The position numbers and the translations under genes are program-made. DNA of 64,000 nt from DATDEW01 sp046590205 (GTDB taxonomy: Bacteria; Bacteroidota; Ignavibacteria; Palsa-1295): NCBI GenBank assembly GCA_046590205.1, contig JBKJTT010000043.1, forward strand, positions 1 through 64,000. The letters are read 5' to 3'. Under the pieces are notes generated by a model. The model searched no databases and had not been told where the DNA came from. It worked only from the letters and a program-made list of their open reading frames with translations. Position 1 is the stretch's first letter, and each line of letters starts with the position of its first letter. Positions 18,615 to 27,381 of the stretch are shown one piece after another.

Positions 18615-21600
18615 ATGCTCGGACGGTCGCCTTTTCATATACGTTTTAACTTTGCCACAGCCCTAATCTGTTTGGTATGTGTCCTTTATTCTACCGATTC
18701 AATTGCCGGCTGGCAACGCATTGCAACATTTTCACGGTTGGTTGGAGCAGGGTACTTCTTTAATGCACAGCGCGGTGTTATCACTGTTGATGGCGATTTT
18801 GGTGATGTTTTTTCAGGTGTTCCATCAGCACCTCCTCAAATTTGGCGCACATATAATGGCGGACTAACGTGGCTGCAATCTGTTGTTCCTCCCGGCTACA
18901 CAGGTACATCGTTCAATGACGTATTTATGAAAGACTCGCTCAATGGCTGGGTCGTCTTTGAAGTAGAGTATAGCAACCAAAATATGTGGCGAACCACAGA
19001 CGGTGGTGTTACATGGTTTGAAGTCAACGGATTTGTTGAAGAAGCCACATCTGTTTACGAGACTTCAAAAGGCGTCCTTTATACACATCGCGGGCTTCAA
19101 CCCGGAGATGATCAGGGAATATTCGTCTCAAGAGACAAAGGGGCTTCCTTCGGAAAACTTCAAAATATGGCTTTTAATGGGCTTGACTTCGTTGATGATG
19201 ATCATGGTGTCGCCTCTACCTTTGATTCGATAACACTTTTTACCAATAATGGAGGTGACTCATGGTTCCCTACTTCACAGAGAACCGAGGCGTGGGGTGT
19301 CTATGGAGAAAAAGGAACATCCAATTTTGTCATTGCCGGTGAGCAGCGAGCCGGCTCACCAAGTACATTTACAACGATAGTCCGTTCAAGTGACTATGGG
19401 CTAACATGGGGAAGTCTGGTATCGCTACCGCTTCGAAACACCGGCCATATTGAAGGAGTTGGTAAGACGATCTATATTCAAGTAGATTTTAATTTTATTA
19501 ACTCTCAAGGGTTTTTCCGAACAACCGATGGTGGCTTCTCATGGAAGAATATCGGTGGTCCCAGTCATTTGAGAGACACTCGTTTTTGTGTCGTTGGCTG
19601 TAACGGTGCTGTCGTTTATGCGTTTGATCCGTTTGGTAATGTCTATAAAACAGTTGATGGCGGTGATGGATTGCTGCAAGAAGAGATTGATAATCTCGTG
19701 TTTACCAAATCAGCATTGTCATGTACCGCTGACGTCTGCTCAAATGACGACGATTCGGTTCGGCTAATCAATACTACGTGCTACCCACTAACTATTACTG
19801 ATGTAGATTTTTCTAATCCTGTTGATGAGGTCGTGACTTCGGGTGCATTGTCATTTCTATTTAAACCTGCACTTCCAATTACACTTCAACCTGGACAATC
19901 TGCTCCCGTGCGTATCAAGTGGGATCCGGTCAAGTCATCTCAATCCCTGCCGTCATCGTCTCAGTATGTCAAGTTTACTTCTCTATCACAAACAGGGTTT
20001 GGTTCTTTCGATACTCTTGTTCCGATCATAGCTAGTAGCGTTGCACAAAAACTTATTGCTGATCTTGACTCGAGCGCATATTCACTCGCACCAACAGATT
20101 TCTGTGCGTATCGCGACACATTGATTCACGTGAGGAATCCCGGGTGTGATACAATGTATCTTACAAATGCAATCTTTGATAATATTACTAACTGGCGTAT
20201 CTTGACGGCTGATGGACAAGATAATCCGCTTACACTTCCAATAATAATACCACCAGGCTCGCAAATTATTATTAAGGTTAGATTCATTCCTACCAAAACA
20301 GGATATGAGACCGGAAATATGGCTGTCGAACTGATTCAACGTAATACTCGCGTTGATACTACGCTTTTCATGCAAGCAAGCACATTCCGTTCAGGCACAA
20401 TAAGCACGGTCGAAATGGTAGATTTTGGCTCGATAAGTTCGTGCGTAATAAGTGATACTACCATTGCTTATACAAATCAAACGTGCGAAGAGCTTATTAT
20501 CGACTGGGTTGATCTGCAGCCACTTGGAGCGTTTACATTGGTCAATCCGCCATTGTTTCCTATGGTACTTAAACCCGATAGTACTCTAACATTAGAAATT
20601 CGATATTTTCCGACAAAATATCTATTAGAGAATGCACAGCTTGAACTTCATGCAACTGCAACCGGTGATCCGATCTCGATTCCCATATTTCTATTTGGCT
20701 TAGGCACACCGGGCACGTCGCAGTACATTGCAAGTATTGATAACACTCCGCTGGTATTTACTCCAACAGATTTCTGTGGTATCGGAGACACTCTTTCATT
20801 TACTATAAAAAATCCCGGATGCGATTCATTGGTAGTTGAGGATGTAGTTCAGTTAAGTTCTTCTTCGGGTATCTTTTCATACGAGACTTCTTCTACTATT
20901 CCAAAACTTATACTCGGAGCAGGGGATTCATTAGCGATTACACTTTTCTCTATACCTACTAGCATCGGAGATCATAGCGCATCATTTCGTGTTCGTTTCC
21001 GTCTTGCTGACGGAAGTATCTTCGACACGGTTTATACGATGTCATTTTCTGTCTCGCGTGGACCGAGAACACTTAGCGTCTGGCCAACTTCAATAGATTT
21101 TGGCACACTCCCACTCTGCATTGAAGAAGACATTACGGTCACAATAACCAATACAGGATGCGCTGATATAACACTCGATTCTTTAACACTTTCAGAATCA
21201 CATTATAGTTTTCTTTCGATAACTTCTTACCCGTACATTATTCCGCGCGGCGGTAGCGTGACTATCCCCGTCAGATATTCGAGCCCGACACCGGGTGCAT
21301 TTGTTGGAGATATTACTCTTTGGTCAAATGCTGATACACTACCTATTCGTATCATACCCGTATCAGGTGCAACGATCGATAAGGATTATTTGACGTTGTC
21401 GATGGTCAATCTTGCTGGTAAGCCACATGCAGGAGATACGATACAAATAGCTGTTGTTCCCGATAGAGATTGGATTGGTGAAGGAGTCAAAGATGTAAGT
21501 TTTAGAGTCCGATATAATTCTGACCTTTTAACTCATTGGCATACAGATGAACCACCTGCGACCACACTCAAAGAGGTCTATACACAGTTGAAGCCGGATG

Positions 21601-22139
21601 AGGGGGCTATGGAGTTTACTATTTCTTCCGACTTCGAAGTACGTTTTGTAAAGAATCAACCTGTTGCAGTTATCAACATGATCACTGCGATGACTGATAC
21701 TCTCTTTACGCCACTGACGCTATCTGATATTAAAATAAACGGCAACGATCAGTATTATAGGAATTGTATTCTCGGTACATTTGAGCGTAGCGAAGATTTT
21801 ACACTCTATCTTGAATGTGGTGAGGGACCATTGAAATATTTCTTAGCCGGGCAGCCAATTCTTTTCGTCTCTCATCCGACGCCGAATCCGTTGACATCAA
21901 GAAGCGGCTACCGTTTACAACTTCCTATCACATCAAGTGTGGATGGTCAAGGGGAAGTTCGTTTGGTTGATATGAGTGGTATCGAACGAAGCGTTATTTC
22001 CCTTGGAAAACTATCAAAAGGTCTTAACAATCTTTCGGTCGATCTCACAGGGTATGATAGCGGTATTTACCAGTACCTCTTATCTCTAAAAGACTTTGAT
22101 CATATTTCTGTTACTGGCAAAATTGTGATCATCAAGTAA
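18615..22139 (+). CDS. T9SS cargo: Ycf48/BNR-like propeller, five tandem Cys modules, sorting domain
   Basis: 1174 residues from ATG 18615; the frame extends up to 18534, but residue 1 at 18615 gives the signal peptide (ends DSIAG). Residues ~30-350 hold repeated Asp-box-like motifs (YNGGLTW, TTDGGVTW, NNGGDSW, SSDYGLTW, TTDGGFSW), as in Ycf48-like or sortilin-like propellers. Residues ~365-930 are five ~114-residue beta-sandwich modules resembling choice-of-anchor D/HYDIN-type Ig domains, each with a C-x13-14-C pair. A carbohydrate-binding- or cohesin-like beta region (~930-1060) may follow. The last ~85 residues are a type A T9SS sorting domain (SHPTPNPL opening, GIYQYLL end). The gene ends back-to-back with convergent hemH. 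Function is unknown; adhesion or surface display is likely. Confidence 0.85.
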   Translation: MLGRSPFHIRFNFATALICLVCVLYSTDSIAGWQRIATFSRLVGAGYFFNAQRGVITVDGDFGDVFSGVPSAPPQIWRTYNGGLTWLQSVVPPGYTGTSFNDVFMKDSLNGWVVFEVEYSNQNMWRTTDGGVTWFEVNGFVEEATSVYETSKGVLYTHRGLQPGDDQGIFVSRDKGASFGKLQNMAFNGLDFVDDDHGVASTFDSITLFTNNGGDSWFPTSQRTEAWGVYGEKGTSNFVIAGEQRAGSPSTFTTIVRSSDYGLTWGSLVSLPLRNTGHIEGVGKTIYIQVDFNFINSQGFFRTTDGGFSWKNIGGPSHLRDTRFCVVGCNGAVVYAFDPFGNVYKTVDGGDGLLQEEIDNLVFTKSALSCTADVCSNDDDSVRLINTTCYPLTITDVDFSNPVDEVVTSGALSFLFKPALPITLQPGQSAPVRIKWDPVKSSQSLPSSSQYVKFTSLSQTGFGSFDTLVPIIASSVAQKLIADLDSSAYSLAPTDFCAYRDTLIHVRNPGCDTMYLTNAIFDNITNWRILTADGQDNPLTLPIIIPPGSQIIIKVRFIPTKTGYETGNMAVELIQRNTRVDTTLFMQASTFRSGTISTVEMVDFGSISSCVISDTTIAYTNQTCEELIIDWVDLQPLGAFTLVNPPLFPMVLKPDSTLTLEIRYFPTKYLLENAQLELHATATGDPISIPIFLFGLGTPGTSQYIASIDNTPLVFTPTDFCGIGDTLSFTIKNPGCDSLVVEDVVQLSSSSGIFSYETSSTIPKLILGAGDSLAITLFSIPTSIGDHSASFRVRFRLADGSIFDTVYTMSFSVSRGPRTLSVWPTSIDFGTLPLCIEEDITVTITNTGCADITLDSLTLSESHYSFLSITSYPYIIPRGGSVTIPVRYSSPTPGAFVGDITLWSNADTLPIRIIPVSGATIDKDYLTLSMVNLAGKPHAGDTIQIAVVPDRDWIGEGVKDVSFRVRYNSDLLTHWHTDEPPATTLKEVYTQLKPDEGAMEFTISSDFEVRFVKNQPVAVINMITAMTDTLFTPLTLSDIKINGNDQYYRNCILGTFERSEDFTLYLECGEGPLKYFLAGQPILFVSHPTPNPLTSRSGYRLQLPITSSVDGQGEVRLVDMSGIERSVISLGKLSKGLNNLSVDLTGYDSGIYQYLLSLKDFDHISVTGKIVIIK
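19700..21390 (+). repeat. Five tandem protein-level repeats with C-x13/14-C signature
   Basis: Within the cargo gene, five modules about 333-361 nt apart begin with the same pattern. First Cys codons lie near 19737, 20102, 20440, 20777 and 21117. Each has C, then D-T/S and hydrophobic alternation, then N-x-x-C (examples CAYRDTLIHVRNPGC and CIEEDITVTITNTGC). The two Cys probably form a disulfide in the secreted protein. DNA identity between copies is low, so the repeat is old. Confidence 0.8.
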
Positions 22140-23135
22140 TCACTTGAACGTAGCAATCTCTGCATCAACAAGATCGAAAAGAGACTCGATAAATAACGGA
22201 GAGTCATTTAATCCTTCCATTACCTGATATTCTGTAATACCGACGTGCTCGGCGATTTCTCGTAGCTCAATATCAAGTTCATGGAGTGTTTCTATGTGGT
22301 CGCTGACAAATGCTATCGGTACAATAAGGAGCTTTTTCATCCCATTCTTACCGAATACCTTCAATGTTTCTTCTGTCGATGGAGTAAGCCATTGTTTTGG
22401 TCCAACCTTACTTTGATAGGAAAGGGAATAGTTATGCTTGAAGGTTCGCGCTTGCATGACGGCTTCCATCGTCTCGTTTATATGCACTGGGTACGCATCA
22501 CCTTCAAAGACGAGGTCTATGGGGATTCCGTGGGCAGAGAAGAGGATATAGAGATCATCTGATTTTGGGAAACGAGCAAGAGCTTGATCAATGCGTTCAT
22601 TCAATGAACGTATATACTTTTCATTTTTATGATAAAGATAGATTCGCTTCTCATTGAAATCTACCCCTTGTCTTTTCTTGACTCTATCCCATTCATTATA
22701 TGATGAAACGGCATTTGTTTTTGAATACTGTGCGTAGAGCGGGAGAAAGACTATATTTTTAACTCCCAATTCACGAACCTTATCCATCGCTGATTCGGTG
22801 AACGGCTTCCAGTAACGCATAGCAAGTATAACGGGAATAGCGCCTTCACCATATTCACTGTCAAGTCGTTTCTGCAATGCAGTAACTTGTTGATTGGTCT
22901 TTTCGACAATAGGCGACTTGCCGCCTATTTCAGCATATTTCTCACGAACACTCTTTGATCTTTGAGAAGAGATAAGTTTTGCGATAGGTTTCTGTAGCAG
23001 AAAAGAAAAGGGGATTTGAACAATATCATTGTCGCTAAAAAGATTATACAGGAATGGCTCGACTGCGTCGAGTGAATCAGGTCCACCGAACTGTAGTACG
23101 ACAACAGCAGTCTTGTCTTTTGGTAGTGTTCTCAT
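22140..23135 (-). CDS. hemH: Ferrochelatase
   Basis: 331 residues, normal length. Family blocks: VVVLQFGGPDSLDAVEPFL at the N-terminus, YRxxxP-type loop replaced by MRYWKPF, and LYILFSAHGIPIDLV around residue 200 with the catalytic His. The C-terminal IVPIAFVSDHIETLHELDIE block holds the conserved Glu. It inserts Fe2+ into protoporphyrin IX (or coproporphyrin in the other branch), the terminal heme step. Here HemF rather than HemQ/CgoX is encoded upstream, so the protoporphyrin branch is expected. It is the last gene of the minus-strand hem run and overlaps the preceding membrane-protein gene by 4 bp. Its stop abuts the stop of the convergent cargo gene with no room for a dedicated terminator. 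Confidence 0.96.
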   Translation of the reverse strand: MRTLPKDKTAVVVLQFGGPDSLDAVEPFLYNLFSDNDIVQIPFSFLLQKPIAKLISSQRSKSVREKYAEIGGKSPIVEKTNQQVTALQKRLDSEYGEGAIPVILAMRYWKPFTESAMDKVRELGVKNIVFLPLYAQYSKTNAVSSYNEWDRVKKRQGVDFNEKRIYLYHKNEKYIRSLNERIDQALARFPKSDDLYILFSAHGIPIDLVFEGDAYPVHINETMEAVMQARTFKHNYSLSYQSKVGPKQWLTPSTEETLKVFGKNGMKKLLIVPIAFVSDHIETLHELDIELREIAEHVGITEYQVMEGLNDSPLFIESLFDLVDAEIATFK

Positions 23136-23629
23136 AAAAGTAGTAGCGACGCAAATGCAAGTGGCGGTATGATTAGTGACAATGCGAGAATAACAAATGT
23201 AAATCGGAACATACTATATTCTTTGCCGGGTGCCCCTTCTTCTGGAATACTGCGCAATACAAGACGCCCTAATTGACCAAGGGAGAATATCGAGATGAAC
23301 ATTGTCACGAAGAGAACGGGGAGCATCCAATTGCCCCATTCAGCTAAAATAAGAGTAGAGGCGTTCAATTCTTTTGGGGCAGTAGCGATAAGAAGTCGCG
23401 CCTGCTCACCACTGACACCGAAGAGCATTATTGCAAGAAAAAAAGCGCATATCATGAGCGTAAAGACAAAGTAGTAAGCTGCTCGTGATATGATAAAGAT
23501 ACGTAGTGTAGTTACTGATAGCGAGAAAAGCTTATTAGCAATGAGTCGTTTGTACGAATACAAAGATAATCCGATTGAAACGAGTAATGAAAGAGCTATC
23601 GATAGTATGATGTGAGTATAATCTATCAT
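23132..23629 (-). CDS. Unknown four-helix membrane protein between hemF and hemH
   Basis: 165 residues. Four hydrophobic helices at about 7-28, 45-72, 95-120 and 140-164; the loop 75-92 is probably outside and 121-138 inside. One His (H6) sits at the start of helix 1, Arg/Tyr residues precede helix 2 (RIFIISRAAYY) and a Trp pair (AEWGNW) precedes helix 3. I do not recognise a family. It overlaps hemH by 4 bp and follows hemF by 1 bp, so it is co-translated with heme genes. The surrounding genes follow pathway order, and this gene occupies the place of protoporphyrinogen oxidase, for which no HemG or HemY is encoded in the window. Size and topology match HemJ, but the HemJ signature sequence is not evident. 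It may be a very divergent HemJ, a new oxidase or an accessory protein. Confidence 0.75.
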   Translation of the reverse strand: MIDYTHIILSIALSLLVSIGLSLYSYKRLIANKLFSLSVTTLRIFIISRAAYYFVFTLMICAFFLAIMLFGVSGEQARLLIATAPKELNASTLILAEWGNWMLPVLFVTMFISIFSLGQLGRLVLRSIPEEGAPGKEYSMFRFTFVILALSLIIPPLAFASLLLL

Positions 23630-23630
23630 T

Positions 23631-24545
23631 CTATTCCCACTCCCTTGGTGAACGAAGAACTTTTAGCAGCGTATCTTCTGGTGAGTTTTCTACCGGAGAG
23701 AAATCATATTCCCAACGAGCAAGCGTCGGTAAACTCATCAATATGCTTTCTATTCTACCGTTTGTCTCAAGCCCAAAGAGTGTGCCTTTGTCATAAACAA
23801 GATTAAACTCTACATATCTGCCACGACGCAAAAGTTGCCAACGCTTCTCCTCGTCAGTATATAAATCGGAGCGATGTTTTTCAACTATTGGCACATACAA
23901 CTTGAGGAAGTGATTTGCAACGTCTTGCACGAAATCAAATATCTTTTCAAGTTCATCAGTATTGCCGGTTAAATGGTCAAAGAATAGACCACCAACACCG
24001 CGTGTTTCACCTCTGTGCTTAATATAGAAATACTCATCACACCATTTTTTGAAACGAGGGTAGTATAATGCATCATGTCTATCACATACTTGCTTTAATC
24101 CCGTATGACATTGACGTACATCCTCTTCGTCAAGATAGTATGGCGTAAGGTCTATTCCACCGCCAAACCATACATCACCATTCGATTGCTGAAAGAATCG
24201 GAAGTTTGCGTGAATTGTTGGAATTTGCGGGGAGTGTGGATGGATGACGAGTGATATGCCTGCTGCAAAAAACGACAGTCCTTCAACACCTTTTGTCAAT
24301 AGTGAAGGAGATTCACCATGAACTGCAGAAAAGTTAACACCTGCTTTTTCAAAGACAGCGCCATCAGCTAAGATGCGCGTTATGCCACCACCACCGCCTG
24401 GTCGTTTCCATAAATCTTCACGGAATGATGCTACACCATCAACTGCAGAAAGTGATGTAGTTATATCATCCTGAATCTTTTGAAAAAAAGCTACTGCTCG
24501 TTCTCGTAATTCGCTATGCTCGGTGAAAGTGTTCTCACTCATCAT
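23631..24545 (-). CDS. hemF: Oxygen-dependent coproporphyrinogen III oxidase
   Basis: 304 residues, normal length. Characteristic blocks are WKRPGGGGGITRIL, GVNFSAVHGE, VIHPHSPQIPTIHANFRFF, WFGGGIDLTPYY and RRGRYVEFNLVYDKGTLFGL. The His residues of the HPHSP and THANxR-type blocks are the active-site candidates in this family. The enzyme uses O2 to decarboxylate two propionates to vinyls, giving protoporphyrinogen IX in the cytosol. Because it needs oxygen, the organism should be aerobic or facultative; an HemN/HemZ backup is not in the window. It overlaps hemE by 11 bp. Two adjacent ATG codons (residues 1 and 2) are possible starts. Confidence 0.97.
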   Translation of the reverse strand: MMSENTFTEHSELRERAVAFFQKIQDDITTSLSAVDGVASFREDLWKRPGGGGGITRILADGAVFEKAGVNFSAVHGESPSLLTKGVEGLSFFAAGISLVIHPHSPQIPTIHANFRFFQQSNGDVWFGGGIDLTPYYLDEEDVRQCHTGLKQVCDRHDALYYPRFKKWCDEYFYIKHRGETRGVGGLFFDHLTGNTDELEKIFDFVQDVANHFLKLYVPIVEKHRSDLYTDEEKRWQLLRRGRYVEFNLVYDKGTLFGLETNGRIESILMSLPTLARWEYDFSPVENSPEDTLLKVLRSPREWE

Positions 24546-25611
24546 CGCTCACAACTTTAGGTGAATATGCATTCTTTGCTGCACGAACAAATGCCCTTGC
24601 TTTCGCCGGGTCAACATCAGGTGAGATGCCATGACCTAAGTTAAAGATATGACCTTTCGGTGAACCCATGCGCTCTGCTATTTCACGAACACGCTGTTCC
24701 ATAACGTATTCAGGCGCATAGAGAAGCGTCGGGTCAAGATTGCCTTGGAGTGCGACACCATCGCCAAGTAAGTCACGTACATCGCCCATGTCAATAGTCC
24801 AATCGAGTCCGACAACATCACATCCAGTGGCTGCTATTTCTGTGAGTGAATGATTGGCTCCTTTACAAAAAACAACGATAGGTGCTTTACGCTTTGTTAT
24901 TCGTTGAACGTCGCGTACGATCTCACCAATATAATCAAGAGAAAATGTTTGAAAATCATCGGGCGAAAGAATACCAGCCCATGTATCAAATATCTGAATG
25001 ACATCAGCTCCTGCGATAACTTGTGTAGCAAGATAATCTACAACAGCATCTCGAATCTTCCCGAGCAGCTTATGAGCATCTTCCGGATTAGAGAATATCA
25101 TCTCTTTTGCATGACGGAAATCTTTTGAACCACTGCCCTCGACCATGTAACAGAAGAGTGTCCAAGGCGAACCCGAAAAACCAATAAGTGGAACACGTCC
25201 GGCAAGTTTTTCTTTCGTGAGTTTAATAGCATTCATCACATACGCAAGATCGCGAGATGCTTCGATTGGTTTTAGGTCGCGGAGTTGGGCAAATGTACGA
25301 ATCGGATTAGGAAAACGTGGACCGCCTTTGCCTTCTTCCATGACAAGGTGCATTCCCATCGCTTCCGGGATGGTGAGTATATCGCTAAAGATGATTGCTG
25401 CATCAACACCGACAAGGTCAACGGGCTGGACAGTTACCTCTGCTGCAAGCTCCGGTGTCTTGACCATTGTAAGGAAATCGTACTTGGAGCGAATGGCTCG
25501 GTACTCCGGCAAGTATCTTCCCGCTTGACGCATAAACCACACAGGCGCGCGCTCAACCTCTTCACATCGTGCAGCACGTACTAACAGATCATTATGTAAA
25601 ACTTCAGACAT
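24535..25611 (-). CDS. hemE: Uroporphyrinogen decarboxylase
   Basis: 358 residues, normal length. The N-terminal signature APVWFMRQAGRYLPEYR is intact (Arg residues bind propionates). IIFSDILTIPEAMG carries the catalytic Asp, IGFSGSPWTL follows, and the end has FNLGHGISPDVDP. It removes four carboxyls from uroporphyrinogen III to give coproporphyrinogen III. It overlaps hemD by 8 bp upstream and hemF by 11 bp downstream. Confidence 0.97.
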   Translation of the reverse strand: MSEVLHNDLLVRAARCEEVERAPVWFMRQAGRYLPEYRAIRSKYDFLTMVKTPELAAEVTVQPVDLVGVDAAIIFSDILTIPEAMGMHLVMEEGKGGPRFPNPIRTFAQLRDLKPIEASRDLAYVMNAIKLTKEKLAGRVPLIGFSGSPWTLFCYMVEGSGSKDFRHAKEMIFSNPEDAHKLLGKIRDAVVDYLATQVIAGADVIQIFDTWAGILSPDDFQTFSLDYIGEIVRDVQRITKRKAPIVVFCKGANHSLTEIAATGCDVVGLDWTIDMGDVRDLLGDGVALQGNLDPTLLYAPEYVMEQRVREIAERMGSPKGHIFNLGHGISPDVDPAKARAFVRAAKNAYSPKVVSDDE

Positions 25612-26416
25612 TCGTATTCTTCTCTTTAATATAAGTGATAATATCTTGAGCTAATGATTCCTGATTTGATTTTCGGGCTACTATTTCCGGGCGTTTACGT
25701 AAGCGCATACCGATCTCGAAGGCAGTTGTTTCACCAATAGCTGCAAGTGTAGGCAGTTTGTAAAGATGATCTACGCCCATCTCTTGAATCGTCTTCACAA
25801 ACGACTCTGCCGCAGAAGGAGAAAAGAAGGCAATTGCATCGACTGGGATACCATCCTGAACTTCCAGAAGCTGCATAAGTTTTGCAGAGTCATGTAGTGA
25901 GGGACCGGATGTCTCGTAGAGTGTTTGACGCTCGGTCTGGGCACCGACCATCTCAAATGCGCGCTCCATGACCTTTATTCCGATCTGCGATTGCAAAAGC
26001 AATACACGTTTACCTGTGAGGTTCATGGTTCGTAGTGCGATGAGCAATTCTGCCGCGCCAGCATTTTGATGGGGGAGTGGTAGTTCTAATCTATAACCAA
26101 GCGAAGTTAGTTTATCTGCTGATTTTTGTCCTACCGTTCCAAAACCGATGGATTCACGGACTACATCGTAGTGCCCAAGATCAGTGATACGCTCGTGAAA
26201 AAACTCTACAGCAGTTGGACTTGCAAGAAGAACATAGTCAAATTCTTTTTTAGCTAACCGTCCTAACACACAATCGAGATCGCGAGTATCACTCGGAAAA
26301 TCAAGACGCACCATTGGCAACTCAATGACTTCGAAACCTTCTGATTGAAGCATAGAAGTGAATGTATTATCAGCGTCTAATCTCTGGACGGGGCGGGTAA
26401 GAATTACTCTTGGCAT
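25604..26416 (-). CDS. hemD: Uroporphyrinogen-III synthase
   Basis: 270 residues. HemD is poorly conserved, so the call rests on weak family features plus context. It has a two-lobe alpha/beta pattern starting RVILTRPVQRLDA, YVLLASPTAVEFF in lobe 1, GKRVLLLQSQIG at the second lobe, and AIAFFSPSAAESFVKTI followed by LAAIGETTAFEIG near the C-terminus. It closes hydroxymethylbilane with D-ring inversion. It lies 3 bp after hemC and overlaps hemE by 8 bp. Confidence 0.93.
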   Translation of the reverse strand: MPRVILTRPVQRLDADNTFTSMLQSEGFEVIELPMVRLDFPSDTRDLDCVLGRLAKKEFDYVLLASPTAVEFFHERITDLGHYDVVRESIGFGTVGQKSADKLTSLGYRLELPLPHQNAGAAELLIALRTMNLTGKRVLLLQSQIGIKVMERAFEMVGAQTERQTLYETSGPSLHDSAKLMQLLEVQDGIPVDAIAFFSPSAAESFVKTIQEMGVDHLYKLPTLAAIGETTAFEIGMRLRKRPEIVARKSNQESLAQDIITYIKEKNTNV

Positions 26417-26419
26417 AAA

Positions 26420-27379
26420 CTACATCGTCCCCATTAATGAAGTAAAGTCATCACCTGATAACGAAGCAATGATAGAGTCTCCGCCTTGCTCAATGAGAAT
26501 AGAAGCAACTCGTGCACCAAGCTCTGACGGGGATTCGTTTTGTTCGGCTACGGCATTTGCGCGTATCATTTTCTTCCCATCGGTCATAGCGATACAGCTA
26601 TCTAATTTAAGATTATCATTTTCGTATCGCGCAAATGTACCTAGCGGCACCTGACATCCGCCACCGAGCATACGTAAAACTTCACGTTCTGCTGTAACTG
26701 CATCTGCTGTTTGTTTATCATGTAATGATGCACAGAGTGTTAATACTCTTTGGTCGTTAATCCTTGACTCAATCGCTATTGCGCCTTGACCTGGAGCAGG
26801 AAGTATCGTTGGAGTAGGTATCTTTTGACTAATTACTTCTGATAGACCAAGTCGCTCGACTCCTGCACAAGCCAAAAGCATACCGCTCCACGTTGAGTTA
26901 CGAAGCTTTTCGATACGAGTTGGTACGTTGCCGCGAATATCAACTATGTTAAGATCGGGACGTAACGCGAGAAGCTGTGCTTTGCGGCGGAGACTTCCGG
27001 TTGCAATAGTGGCACCGTGAGGTAATGACTCAATCGTCATCCCTTTAGAATTTGAGAGAAAAGCATCTTCAACAGAAGCACGCTTGAGTATGGCAGAGAC
27101 ATGAAGACCATCAGGAAACGTCGTTGGGAGATCTTTTAAGCTATGTACTGCAATATCTGTCTCGCCAGCGAGAAGCGACTCTTCAAGTTCTTTCGTGAAT
27201 ACACCTTTTCCACCAATGACAGAAAGAGGAGAATTAAGAATTTGGTCGCCTGTTGTTTTTATGATGACAATTTCAACGGTAATTCCCGGATGTGCTACCT
27301 CAAGTAAACCCTTTACATGATTTGTCTGCCAAAGTGCGAGGGCACTACCGCGAGATGCTATGTGTATCTTCTCTGTCAT
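26420..27379 (-). CDS. hemC: Porphobilinogen deaminase (hydroxymethylbilane synthase)
   Basis: 319 residues, normal length. N-terminal IASRGSALALWQTNHV, KGVFTKELEESLL and AVHSLKDLPT (with the catalytic Asp region following), then SLRRKAQL and LACAGVERLGL. The dipyrromethane cofactor Cys lies in GGGCQVPLGTFA near residue 242. It polymerises four porphobilinogens. It follows hemA by 2 bp. Confidence 0.97.
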   Translation of the reverse strand: MTEKIHIASRGSALALWQTNHVKGLLEVAHPGITVEIVIIKTTGDQILNSPLSVIGGKGVFTKELEESLLAGETDIAVHSLKDLPTTFPDGLHVSAILKRASVEDAFLSNSKGMTIESLPHGATIATGSLRRKAQLLALRPDLNIVDIRGNVPTRIEKLRNSTWSGMLLACAGVERLGLSEVISQKIPTPTILPAPGQGAIAIESRINDQRVLTLCASLHDKQTADAVTAEREVLRMLGGGCQVPLGTFARYENDNLKLDSCIAMTDGKKMIRANAVAEQNESPSELGARVASILIEQGGDSIIASLSGDDFTSLMGTM

Positions 27380-27381
27380 GT

